A program made the translations under genes and the position numbers. Under the pieces are notes generated by a model. It made no database searches and was not told the origin of the DNA. It worked only from the letters and a program-made list of their open reading frames with translations. Of a stretch of 64,000 bases of DNA, positions 20,961-28,701 are shown piece by piece (position 1 is the stretch's first letter; every line of letters begins with the position of its first letter). Origin of the DNA: an uncultured Methylococcales bacterium (lineage in GTDB: Bacteria; Pseudomonadota; Gammaproteobacteria; Methylococcales; Methylomonadaceae); assembly GCA_913019935.1 (NCBI GenBank), contig CAJVZC010000002.1:29593-93592 (forward strand), in the 5' to 3' direction.

Positions 20961-20998
20961 AAACCGGGCATGGTTCTTTAACCATGTCCGGTTTTTTT
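20961..20998 (+). terminator. Strong intrinsic terminator after cytochrome gene
   Basis: Arms at 20961-20975 and 20980-20994 form a 15-pair stem with a single G-U wobble and a 4-base loop, followed by a run of seven T residues (20992-20998). This is a textbook rho-independent terminator. The A run before the stem could also let it act weakly on the opposite strand for the convergent gene. Confidence 0.9.
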
Positions 20999-21009
20999 GT
21001 GCACATCAT

Positions 21010-21645
21010 CTAATCTTGGCGCGTCAAACTAGGTTGGTATTTATCATAATGTTGTAATACAAACCGAGTTTGTAACCAAACACCCGCCGATGCTACAAAC
21101 ATTAAACCACAAGAAACAATCGACAAATAAACCAATAGCTTCAAGTTTGACAATTCTTTTAATAAGATAGCAGGGTCTTGAGGTCCTTTTGACACTAAAA
21201 CCGATTGATCTACCGAACCCACGCCAATACGCGGCCTCGAAACCGCTCTTAACGCATCCAGCTCTTTAGTTAAATCGCTAAGAATAACTAACTCTTTTTT
21301 CGTCACCTTACCGGCATTAATACTCTCTTGCAACTGTGTTAACTTAGCTTTTATGGAGCCACTCATCATCGAAACCATCTGGCCTTTGAGCATATCAATC
21401 TCTGCTGACAAAGCCGGATTCGCAACTATTTTGTGTACCGAGACAGGATTAGGGCTCTGATAACGACCCAAGCTTGTAAGCGAATTCTGAGAAAAAACGG
21501 AATAACCAAAGAAAACGGTAATGATCAACAGCAAAAAACTACTGGCCATAGTAGCGCGACCCATCCATTGCAAGCGCACAAAGGAAGGATTATTTAAGCC
21601 CAATACAGCCTGCTCAGAATGATTTTGTATATCATATTTTTGCAT
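21010..21645 (-). CDS. Membrane protein with two transmembrane helices, unrecognised
   Basis: I do not recognise this 211-residue protein. It has a short cytoplasmic N-terminus, a transmembrane helix at about residues 33-50, a periplasmic stretch of about 115 residues with helical, possibly coiled-coil character (KAKLTQLQESIN, LTKELDALRA), and a second transmembrane helix near 168-188. The ATG at 21643-21645 is chosen because GAGAG repeats lie about nine bases upstream; an in-frame TTG upstream overlaps that site. It stands alone between the cytochrome and argG. The topology resembles a sensor or scaffold, but no domain can be named. Confidence 0.6.
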   Translation of the reverse strand: MQKYDIQNHSEQAVLGLNNPSFVRLQWMGRATMASSFLLLIITVFFGYSVFSQNSLTSLGRYQSPNPVSVHKIVANPALSAEIDMLKGQMVSMMSGSIKAKLTQLQESINAGKVTKKELVILSDLTKELDALRAVSRPRIGVGSVDQSVLVSKGPQDPAILLKELSNLKLLVYLSIVSCGLMFVASAGVWLQTRFVLQHYDKYQPSLTRQD

Positions 21646-21866
21646 CAAACAACTCTCTCTCAACAAGAGTAACCGTAGCTATTGCCGACAATCAATTTAA
21701 ATAAGGGCCGTTCAGTATACAACCTTCACTCTCTAATCAAAGCACTTTTTACGGCGTTTACCCTTAAAATGCTATGGCGTAAAAAAAGTAGCCCTTATCG
21801 ATTCATAACACTGAGATTAAAAAGCGCCTTTATCCACTAAACGCGCCCAAAAATCATTAAAAATGA

Positions 21867-23084
21867 CTAACTTCGCTGTTTTTCTGCAGCAATTCGCAAC
21901 CTTAGGGCATTTAACTTAATAAACCCTTCCGCATCTTTTTGATTATAAGCGCCACCATCATCTTCAAAGGTAGCAATATTTTCATCAAATAAGCTATCTG
22001 TGTCTGACATTCGACCGACAACCGAGACACTGCCTTTATACAACTTTACGCGCACTTTACCGTTTACGGTCACTTGTGAGGCATCGATCATGTTCTGCAA
22101 CATAGCCCTTTCAGGACTCCACCAATAACCGTTATAAATTAACTTAGCGTAACGCGGCATCAATTCATCTTTTAAATGTGCCACTTCACGATCCAATGTA
22201 ATAGATTCAATCGCCCGATGTGCTTTTAACAAAACTGATCCACCTGGCGTTTCATAACACCCCCGCGATTTCATTCCCACATAGCGATTCTCTACAATAT
22301 CCAGGCGCCCAACACCGTGAGCACCGGCTATTTTATTCAATAATGCTAATGTTTCTGCTGGCGAATACGGAACATCATCAATACTGACGACATCACCATT
22401 TTGAAACGTTAAATCAAGAAACTGCGCCTGATCAGGTGCATTTTCAGGCGCGACACTCCATCGCCACATATCGTCTTCAGCCTCGGCCCATGGGTCTTCT
22501 AACACTCCGCCCTCATAAGAAATATGCAATAAATTAGCATCCATAGAATAAGGCGAAGCATTGCCACGCTTCATTTCCACTGGAATCCTATGTTTTGCAG
22601 CATACGCTAAAAGCTTTTCACGTGAATTTAGGTCCCATTCACGCCAAGGTGAAATAATTTGAATATCTGGACGTAACGCATAACACCCTAATTCAAAACG
22701 AACTTGGTCATTACCTTTACCTGTCGCCCCATGTGACACCGCATTAGCACCGGTTTCATTAGCAATCTCAATCAACCGTTTAGCAATTAGCGGCCGTGCA
22801 ATCGATGTTCCTAATAAGTATTCCCCTTCATAAACGGCATTAGCGCGAAACATAGGGAAAACATAATCACGCACAAAGTCTTCTTTTAAATCATCGATAT
22901 ATATCTCTTTAATACCCAACGCTTTCGCTTTTTCTCGGGCAGGCTCTACCTCACCACCTTGCCCCAAATCAGCAGTAAACGTGACAACCTCACAATTATA
23001 ACTGTCTCTTAACCACTGCAAGATAACGGATGTATCCAGACCACCTGAATACGCTAAAACAACCTTATTTGTTTCTGAACTCAT
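21867..23084 (-). CDS. argG: Argininosuccinate synthase
   Basis: ArgG joins citrulline and aspartate with ATP to give argininosuccinate. The ATP-binding P-loop-like motif [10 protein letters not shown] is at residues 10-19, and the family motifs [15 protein letters not shown] and [11 protein letters not shown] are present. The 405-residue length is that of the common bacterial type. It is a single gene on this strand; argH is not in the window. Upstream lies lpdA with a separate ribosome binding site. Confidence 0.97.
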   Translation of the reverse strand: MSSETNKVVLAYSGGLDTSVILQWLRDSYNCEVVTFTADLGQGGEVEPAREKAKALGIKEIYIDDLKEDFVRDYVFPMFRANAVYEGEYLLGTSIARPLIAKRLIEIANETGANAVSHGATGKGNDQVRFELGCYALRPDIQIISPWREWDLNSREKLLAYAAKHRIPVEMKRGNASPYSMDANLLHISYEGGVLEDPWAEAEDDMWRWSVAPENAPDQAQFLDLTFQNGDVVSIDDVPYSPAETLALLNKIAGAHGVGRLDIVENRYVGMKSRGCYETPGGSVLLKAHRAIESITLDREVAHLKDELMPRYAKLIYNGYWWSPERAMLQNMIDASQVTVNGKVRVKLYKGSVSVVGRMSDTDSLFDENIATFEDDGGAYNQKDAEGFIKLNALRLRIAAEKQRS

Positions 23085-23148
23085 ACAAATATTACCATTG
23101 ATAATTTAAATAAATTTCTACCTAATTTTGACCGCTTCTAACCTATGG

Positions 23149-24573
23149 TCAACGTTTTTTAACCAATAAATCCGTTATTGTGCCTTCAATCATTTCCGCA
23201 GAGAAACCGAGTGTCTCTGAGAGAGTCGGATGCGGATGAACCGTTAAGGCTATATCTTCAGCACACGCACCCATTTCCAATGCCAAGACGGCTTCCCCAA
23301 TCAACTCACCGGCATTAGTACCTACAATTCCAGCACCCAGTATTTGTCCTGTTTCCTTATCGGTAATTAATTTTGTCAGCCCCTCTTTACGCCCAATGCT
23401 TAACGATCGACCACTGGCTGCCCATGGAAATGCCCCTTTATTATAAGCAATACCTTGCGCCTTAGCTTCGATTTCAGTTAACCCCATCCACGCAACTTCA
23501 GGATCAGTATAAGCAACTGACGGTATCGTTAACGCCTGCCACTCAACACGCTCACCGGCAATCACTTCTGCCGCTATTTTAGCCTCGTGGACCGCCTTAT
23601 GCGCTAACATAGGATTGCCAACAACATCACCAATTGCAAAAATATGGTCTACGTTAGTACGCATTTGCTTATCAACTTCAATAAACCCTCTTTCGGTAAC
23701 CGTTATCCCTGCTTTTTCCGCATCAATAACATGACCATTTGGACTACGGCCTACGGCAACCAAGACTTTATCAAAAAGATCCGTTACCACAGTACCTTGC
23801 TTGTCAAAAGTAACCTTTAAGCCATCATCTTGCGCTAGAATCTCTGTGACTTTGGTAGACAGAAAAATATTGTCATACTGCTTTTTAACCTTTTGCGCCA
23901 ACGGCCTAACTAAATCTTTGTCACAACCGGGAATAAGTTGATCCATCATTTCAACGATAGTTATCTCACTCCCTAGCGCATGGTAAACGGTTGCCATCTC
24001 AAGACCGATAATTCCTCCCCCCACAATCAGTAGCTTAGCGGGGATATCTTTTAGCTCCAAAGCACCCGTTGAATCCATTAAGCGGCTATCTTCATTTGGA
24101 AACGAAGGGATTTTAACCGGCTGAGAACCGACCGCGATAATCACATTTTCAAATTTTACCGCGCTCTCAACTTCTTCATTTTCAACGATAACCTCATGGG
24201 TTCCAGAAAATCGAGCGGTTCCCTGCAATACCGTGACATTCCTTTGTTTAGCAAGGGCTGACAAACCTGTTGTTAACTGCGAAGTGACACTGCTCTTCCA
24301 TTCAACTAACTTCTCTTTATCGATCTCAGGGGGTTGAAAAGTAACCCCAGACACACCAATTTCTTTGCTTTCACTTAAAATATTAGCAACATGCAACAAT
24401 GCTTTTGAAGGAATACAACCCACATTCAAACACACCCCGCCTAATACAGGGTAGCGCTCCACTAAGGTGACCTGTTTACCCAAATCAGCCGCCCTAAACG
24501 CTGCAGAATACCCTCCTGGACCGCCCCCAATAACTAATACTTCCGTGGTGAGTTGCTTTTCCATTACCGTCAT
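23149..24573 (-). CDS. lpdA: Dihydrolipoamide dehydrogenase
   Basis: LpdA is the FAD-dependent E3 component that reoxidises dihydrolipoamide in 2-oxoacid dehydrogenase complexes or the glycine cleavage system. The 474-residue protein has the FAD loop GGGPGGYSAA at 16-25, the redox-active cysteines 48 and 53 in GGVCLNVGCIPSKALL, a second dinucleotide fold GGGIIGLE, and the C-terminal HPHPTLSE with the catalytic His/Glu pair. There is no N-terminal lipoyl domain. A GAAGAGGG sequence seven bases upstream supports the ATG at 24573. No E1/E2 or gcv genes are adjacent, so its complex is undetermined. Confidence 0.93.
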   Translation of the reverse strand: MTVMEKQLTTEVLVIGGGPGGYSAAFRAADLGKQVTLVERYPVLGGVCLNVGCIPSKALLHVANILSESKEIGVSGVTFQPPEIDKEKLVEWKSSVTSQLTTGLSALAKQRNVTVLQGTARFSGTHEVIVENEEVESAVKFENVIIAVGSQPVKIPSFPNEDSRLMDSTGALELKDIPAKLLIVGGGIIGLEMATVYHALGSEITIVEMMDQLIPGCDKDLVRPLAQKVKKQYDNIFLSTKVTEILAQDDGLKVTFDKQGTVVTDLFDKVLVAVGRSPNGHVIDAEKAGITVTERGFIEVDKQMRTNVDHIFAIGDVVGNPMLAHKAVHEAKIAAEVIAGERVEWQALTIPSVAYTDPEVAWMGLTEIEAKAQGIAYNKGAFPWAASGRSLSIGRKEGLTKLITDKETGQILGAGIVGTNAGELIGEAVLALEMGACAEDIALTVHPHPTLSETLGFSAEMIEGTITDLLVKKR

Positions 24574-24686
24574 ATGTTGACCCTCTTCAATTTAATTCGC
24601 GCTGATATCATAATAGATTTTTACACTTCAAGCACGCGATCAAGTCCTAACAAAACCTAAGAACATACCTGTTAATATTTTACACG

Positions 24687-25925
24687 CTATGGGAGCACGC
24701 CTAACGATTGATTATACAAGGCGATAGTCTTATTATTAATAATAACTTGCTCCATGACTTTCAACGCGGCTCGTCGCTGAGTCAATTGAATTTTCTTAAA
24801 CTTATACAAACTCAACTCCCCGGCTTGATAACTACGCTCAGATATTTTCAAACGATCACTTTCTAAGTTCGCAATTTCTTTAACCATCACTAAAACATCG
24901 TCTCCTAAACCAATATTCTGTGATAACTCAAAAACATTATTATTAAGCTGATTAATCAAATGCGCTCTATCCGCGACTAATTTAGTTAATTCAATACTTA
25001 TAACAGACAATGCCGGACCATTGTGAGCCTCACTCCCTAGAGGAATATTAAGTGCAATATTAAAGCTCTCGGTATCATTACTGCGACTATCACCTCGGTC
25101 ACTATTAACCCCTAAAGATAACCTTGTTTGTCCTGAACCCCGTAAAAATAAGGCCTGATATTCAGCTTTTTTTCTAGCTATTTTACTGTTAATGAATGCC
25201 AATAGCGGATGATTAACATTAATTTCATTCGAGTCTGTACGTTTTTCATCAAACCGATAAGGAACAACATTTGAATACGTCATTGTTTGAAAACGTTTAG
25301 CCGTCTTATTTAAATTTGCTTTAACCTGAGCTAACTGTGTTCTTTGAGTTAACAACTCTCTTTTGATAGGTAATAAATCCAAATGCGACAACTCACCCAA
25401 CTGAACAGATTGCGAAACGGCCACTAAAGCCTGCTCAGAAAACTCAACTGCAAGCATCGCCTCTTTTAATTTAAATTCACTCAATGCATAGTCCCATAAG
25501 ACCGCACGAATAATTCCTGCTACCTGCAATTGAAAAGTAGCGGTTTGATCTAAAAACCCCTGTGCAGCCGCATACGCAACTTGTGCTTCAGCATCCTGCT
25601 GGCCCCAGTGCCATATCGGCACACTAACACCACCATCAATAAAATGAAGCGTTCCACTTGATGCTTCTTGATACCCCAAGTCAATGCTTGCAGCACCCGC
25701 CGCCCAACTATCGCTTCTTTTACGTAACGCCTCAACCTCCGTCGCTAACGCCTCTAACCAGAATTGATCAGGCGATTTAGCTAACGTATTTTCAACCAAT
25801 GCAGACAACGACAAATCACTGTCATATTGCAGGGTAACTGGATGATGGTGATTATTTTCAGCCATGCTCACTGTCGAAACTATCGCCAAAAAAAACAATC
25901 GATTCAAATAGCCCAAACAATACAT
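24687..25925 (-). CDS. TolC-family outer-membrane efflux protein (orphan)
   Basis: This is a 412-residue protein of the outer membrane efflux (TolC/CzcC-like) superfamily. It has a signal peptide (about residues 1-22, ending SMA-ENNHHHP), followed by long amphipathic helices typical of the fold (LEALATEVEALRKRSD near 60 and YQAGELSLYKFKKIQ near 370). GAGGTG lies six bases before the ATG. The mature N-terminus begins with a short His cluster, which is compatible with metal binding but not proof. No RND pump or membrane-fusion gene flanks it, so the substrate is unknown. CzcC-like heavy-metal efflux is one guess. Confidence 0.75.
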   Translation of the reverse strand: MYCLGYLNRLFFLAIVSTVSMAENNHHHPVTLQYDSDLSLSALVENTLAKSPDQFWLEALATEVEALRKRSDSWAAGAASIDLGYQEASSGTLHFIDGGVSVPIWHWGQQDAEAQVAYAAAQGFLDQTATFQLQVAGIIRAVLWDYALSEFKLKEAMLAVEFSEQALVAVSQSVQLGELSHLDLLPIKRELLTQRTQLAQVKANLNKTAKRFQTMTYSNVVPYRFDEKRTDSNEINVNHPLLAFINSKIARKKAEYQALFLRGSGQTRLSLGVNSDRGDSRSNDTESFNIALNIPLGSEAHNGPALSVISIELTKLVADRAHLINQLNNNVFELSQNIGLGDDVLVMVKEIANLESDRLKISERSYQAGELSLYKFKKIQLTQRRAALKVMEQVIINNKTIALYNQSLGVLP

Positions 25926-26021
25926 TGCTTCACCTCATTTAAACACCCAGCTTGGGCTTAATAAGTACACTCAACCCTATTTCCGTTTACTCATCTTATC
26001 AATTTACTGGCGGTACAAAAT

Positions 26022-26054
26022 AAAAAAGGTTTGCAAGATAACTTGCAAACCTTT
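26022..26054 (-). terminator. Intrinsic terminator of the tRNA unit
   Basis: A perfect 13-pair stem (26025-26037 with 26042-26054) and a 4-base loop is followed, on the minus strand, by a run of T residues (plus A at 26022-26027). It lies 16 bases beyond the 3' end of tRNA-Asn and is the transcription stop for the tRNA-Arg/tRNA-Asn unit. Confidence 0.9.
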
Positions 26055-26070
26055 CAGTAGTACTTATATA

Positions 26071-26146
26071 TGGCTCCCCCGGACGGGCTCGAACCGCCGA
26101 CCTAGTGATTAACAGTCACCCGCTCTACCAACTGAGCTACAGGGGA
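26071..26146 (-). tRNA. tRNA-Asn (anticodon GTT)
   Basis: The minus strand folds as a full 76-base cloverleaf. The acceptor stem is TCCCCTG with CGGGGGA, the D-arm contains AGCTCAGTTGGTAGAGC, the anticodon loop is CTGTTAA with anticodon GTT, the T-arm contains GGTTCGAGCC, and CCA is encoded. It lies 11 bases downstream of tRNA-Arg and ahead of a strong terminator. Confidence 0.96.
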
Positions 26147-26157
26147 TTTATTTTTTA

Positions 26158-26234
26158 TGGCGCGCCCGGAGAGATTCGAACTCCCGACCGCTCGGTTCGT
26201 AGCCGAGTACTCTATCCAGCTGAGCTACGGGCGC
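26158..26234 (-). tRNA. tRNA-Arg (anticodon ACG)
   Basis: The 77-base minus-strand cloverleaf has acceptor stem GCGCCCG with CGGGCGC, anticodon loop CTACGAA with anticodon ACG (read as ICG after editing by TadA), a T-loop TTCGAAT and an encoded CCA. In E. coli, tRNA-Arg(ACG) genes follow serV and csrA. Here the same order holds, but an island separates this gene from tRNA-Ser(GCT). Confidence 0.96.
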
Positions 26235-26247
26235 ATAACAACGAGTA

Positions 26248-26276
26248 ATTATCCTTTATAATAACCTTCCAGTCAA
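26248..26276 (-). promoter_or_regulatory. Sigma-70 promoter for tRNA-Arg/tRNA-Asn
   Basis: On the minus strand TTGACT (26271-26276) is followed after exactly 17 bases by GATAAT (26248-26253), each matching the consensus in five of six positions. The expected start point is just before the tRNA-Arg 5' end at 26234. The promoter lies at the very edge of the island, so this tRNA is expressed independently of csrA. Confidence 0.8.
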
Positions 26277-26475
26277 GACTAAAAAGCAAGTTATCAACGG
26301 GTGCGCGGCTAACAAACCAGCCAGCATTAAAATACTAAAAACAAAGGATAATCCATGATAAATCAGTAAGTTACCGCTTATAACCGTTTGAAACAACTGC
26401 GGCTACATGACTACCGTTTAGCAACCAGCGCCGTATTCAACAACCTACCAAATAACAACGAGGAGAAATTATACC

Positions 26476-26520
26476 ATGGCAATTTATAAACTCAACCTAC
26501 GTTTATCATCACGCTATTAA
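26476..26520 (+). CDS. Possible 14-residue peptide with strong ribosome binding site
   Basis: An ATG at 26476 opens a 14-codon frame (MAIYKLNLRLSSRY) ending at TAA 26518-26520. It is preceded by GAGGAGA with about nine bases spacing, a much better site than many real genes here show. It may be a tiny protein, a leader peptide, or the remnant of a truncated gene. Length alone gives no support. Confidence 0.25.
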   Translation: MAIYKLNLRLSSRY

Positions 26521-26733
26521 ATTCTATAATGCTCAGGATTCCTGCGCTGAAAAGCAAAAACCCGCCCAAGAAAAAATTACGCTTTAAGACTTATTAACAC
26601 CCAAAAATACGATTTTAAAATTCAGTGTTTTTACCGCTCACTAACCAGAAACGACGCCGTCCAAGTTATGTGCACTCAGCCTATTAAAGACTCTATTGCA
26701 ATCCAGTAACGAATTTCCCCACAGGCGTAATAT

Positions 26734-26811
26734 CAAGGGGCGGGGTGATAGAGCGGTACTGGGAAAAGTAACAGCAACGCTAGAGGTAAGAAAAACACCC
26801 CTTGTCACCCC
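26734..26811. repeat. Interleaved inverted repeats with pseudoknot topology
   Basis: Four 7-base blocks occur in the order CAAGGGG (26734-26740), GGGGTGA (26742-26748), CCCCTTG (26798-26804), TCACCCC (26805-26811). The first pairs with the third and the second with the fourth, so the pairings cross. They can form two alternative hairpins or an H-type pseudoknot on either strand. They end six bases from the stop codon of the polymerase-like gene. Confidence 0.55.
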
Positions 26812-26817
26812 ACTAAT

Positions 26818-28059
26818 TTAGTCGGCTACATTTACTTTCAAGACCGGCGTAAAGCCTATCTCACTTTCAAATGATTCTTTCATAATGCGCCTCACCAAAG
26901 GCACATCAGATCGTTTAACAATAAGACTATCATGAACGGGGTAAGCAGGAATATCATGCTCTTGACTGAGCCTGTGCATTGTCATGATAATAGCATCTGC
27001 CTCTCTTCGTTGCAGGTAACCCCAAGTCACATTAGCAGAACTTAAGGCCTCTAAAAATGGATACTTGCTCACAATAACCTTACCCACATCTTTAACTGGA
27101 TAGTCTGCCAGATTAATATGCTTTTCTCTAAGCTTTCCAACTGAGTCTGTAGACCACCGAGTTAATGGTTTTAGTTTGGCCGAATAGGCAACAACCCACT
27201 GTTTTACTACTGCTCTCGGAAGGCCTTTAATCTGATAAGGGTCTTTATTTAAATTAACAGGAATAACACGACCGTCTAACATACTCGCTACCAGACAAAT
27301 CAAGGTAAAATGACTGGCTGTTATATCCACTTCTGCAACGGGTTCATCGTCTATCTTGAGCTGCAACCGTTTGGCCATATTAAGCAGTTGATAACTACCC
27401 CCCTCGGCATACAAGCGTCCACCATCGGTTAGCACTGGATTTTTATCATCGTAATTAGAGAACGAACGATAAAGCCCAACAAACGAAACATCGGATAACG
27501 TATGCTTGCTCAGGTCATTATTAAGTCCACTGACAATACGGTACTGATCTTGATAGTGCTTAGAGCGACTCATGTTGCTGACCGATTTACCTTGAATCTT
27601 CCTACCTTTCTTATCTCGTTGACTTGGATATCTTGCACGCACTAAATGAGTAAGCGTAAAATCCTTAGCTGTTATTTCAGCGTTTAAACAATAGTCAACA
27701 AGCTTTTGGGTGATGTAATAGGTGGTCGCTATTCGTTCCAATTGCTCCCCTGCTACTTTAACCAAATAACCTTGCTCTACCAAATAACCCGAGACAAAAA
27801 CAAAGACTCTATACGGAACGGATGAGTCCGAATAGGCGCCTGTTTTTTGACTTCTATATAACCCCCTATTGAGGTCTAGCTCAGTTAAGGTGATCACCGA
27901 AGACAAGATGCGAACTAAACAATCGTAACGCTTGTTAATCGTTGCTTCACGCAGCTTATCACCCGCCTCGAATACAGACGGTTCAACTATCTGTTTAAGC
28001 AAACTGATAGAGTCATCATTTATTGGGTAAAAGGATAGGGAGAAGTAATGTTGTTTCAT
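26818..28059 (-). CDS. Stand-alone single-subunit polymerase-like protein (Pol A / T7 RNA polymerase palm motifs)
   Basis: The 413-residue protein is not a named family to me, but it carries the motif set of single-subunit polymerases in the right order. A T/DxxGR block (TDGGR, 211-215, in TDGGRLYAEGG) is followed by motif A with the candidate catalytic Asp245 in EVDITASHF. A motif-B-like stretch follows (Arg282, Lys286, Tyr292 in PRAVVKQWVVAYS), then motif C as His376-Asp377-Ser378 in YPVHDSLIV. HDS at motif C is the form seen in T7-type RNA polymerases, while DNA polymerase I has HDE. There is no exonuclease domain, and the 200-residue N-terminus has no clear family. Template and product cannot be told from sequence. 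It is the only minus-strand gene of the island, divergent from the small-gene pair. Confidence 0.6.
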   Translation of the reverse strand: MKQHYFSLSFYPINDDSISLLKQIVEPSVFEAGDKLREATINKRYDCLVRILSSVITLTELDLNRGLYRSQKTGAYSDSSVPYRVFVFVSGYLVEQGYLVKVAGEQLERIATTYYITQKLVDYCLNAEITAKDFTLTHLVRARYPSQRDKKGRKIQGKSVSNMSRSKHYQDQYRIVSGLNNDLSKHTLSDVSFVGLYRSFSNYDDKNPVLTDGGRLYAEGGSYQLLNMAKRLQLKIDDEPVAEVDITASHFTLICLVASMLDGRVIPVNLNKDPYQIKGLPRAVVKQWVVAYSAKLKPLTRWSTDSVGKLREKHINLADYPVKDVGKVIVSKYPFLEALSSANVTWGYLQRREADAIIMTMHRLSQEHDIPAYPVHDSLIVKRSDVPLVRRIMKESFESEIGFTPVLKVNVAD

Positions 28060-28183
28060 GGGATCTATTAAACCTAACGACAGTGGAAGCTTGTATTCAA
28101 GTAACCAACACCATAGCTTAAATTACACCCAATATGGCGCACTTATGGTAATAACTCTTTTCTAGCTAAACTTGTAGTGGTAC

Positions 28184-28381
28184 ATGATGACTACAAAACA
28201 GGACAAGAAACATACGCATCTATTTCCAAGAATGAAATTGGGAACACAGGAACGAGCAACGGAACTGAACAATGGCGGTGCAACACAGATTGTGTTGGAT
28301 AGATACACTAGGGAATCAGACAGAATTAATCCGATTGATTATTCAGATGTGACAACTAATATTACCCAAGAGGAGGAATAA
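28184..28381 (+). CDS. Small protein with NNGGATQIVLDR motif, first of a tandem pair
   Basis: I do not recognise this 65-residue, hydrophilic, charged protein. Residues 29-40 (NNGGATQIVLDR) recur almost unchanged in the decayed frame immediately downstream. Four of the seven base differences across that 36-base block are silent, which argues that it was under protein-level selection. The N-terminus is rich in Lys and His and the C-terminus in Asp and Glu. Its 3' end contains the GAGGAGG that serves as ribosome binding site for the next frame. The ribosome binding site before its own ATG is weak. Confidence 0.55.
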   Translation: MMTTKQDKKHTHLFPRMKLGTQERATELNNGGATQIVLDRYTRESDRINPIDYSDVTTNITQEEE

Positions 28382-28383
28382 TA

Positions 28384-28563
28384 ATGGATTCCAAGAAGGT
28401 TAAACAGTATGTTCCGAAATTGCGAGAAGTTCTGGTGCCTTAAGAAGATTGCAATTAAATTAACAACGGTGGTTCAACGCAGATTGTGTTGAACAGGCAT
28501 GTGGGAAGCTCAACATTTAACAAGTCTAAACCAAAGAGTAGCAAGGTTAATAAGGATGGTTGA
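28384..28563 (+). pseudogene. Decayed paralogue of the upstream small gene (two in-frame stops)
   Basis: The frame begins with ATG at 28384, seven bases after a strong GAGGAGG site. It reads 19 codons (MDSKKVKQYVPKLREVLVP) to TAA at 28441. The same frame continues past a second stop at 28456-28458 into INNGGSTQIVLNRH and on to TGA at 28561-28563. The NNGGSTQIVLNR block matches residues 29-40 of the preceding gene. The overall length without the stops (about 59 residues) is close to that gene's 65. This is best read as a tandem duplicate that lost function; a short 19-residue product is still possible. Confidence 0.6.
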
Positions 28564-28701
28564 GTTAGCTTCAATAATTTCCCTAGAATTAGGCGGTAGT
28601 TTAAGGAGTGTACTCGCAAACGTTTTGGTCATCGATAGGAAAAAATGATAGCCAAGTTGCTATTTCAACAAAACATCATACCAAACGAATAGAAGATTAT
28701 T

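Larger units (their letters stand above)
26235..26817. other. Non-coding end of the island between tRNA-Arg and the polymerase-like gene
   Basis: This 583-base stretch has no substantial open frame. It holds the tRNA promoter (26248-26276), a 14-residue reading frame with a strong ribosome binding site (26476-26520), and paired G-rich/C-rich repeats just beyond the polymerase-like gene's stop (26734-26811). A 10-base inverted repeat (26248-26257 and 26343-26352) is present but may be chance. No transposase or integrase remnant was recognised. Confidence 0.6.
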
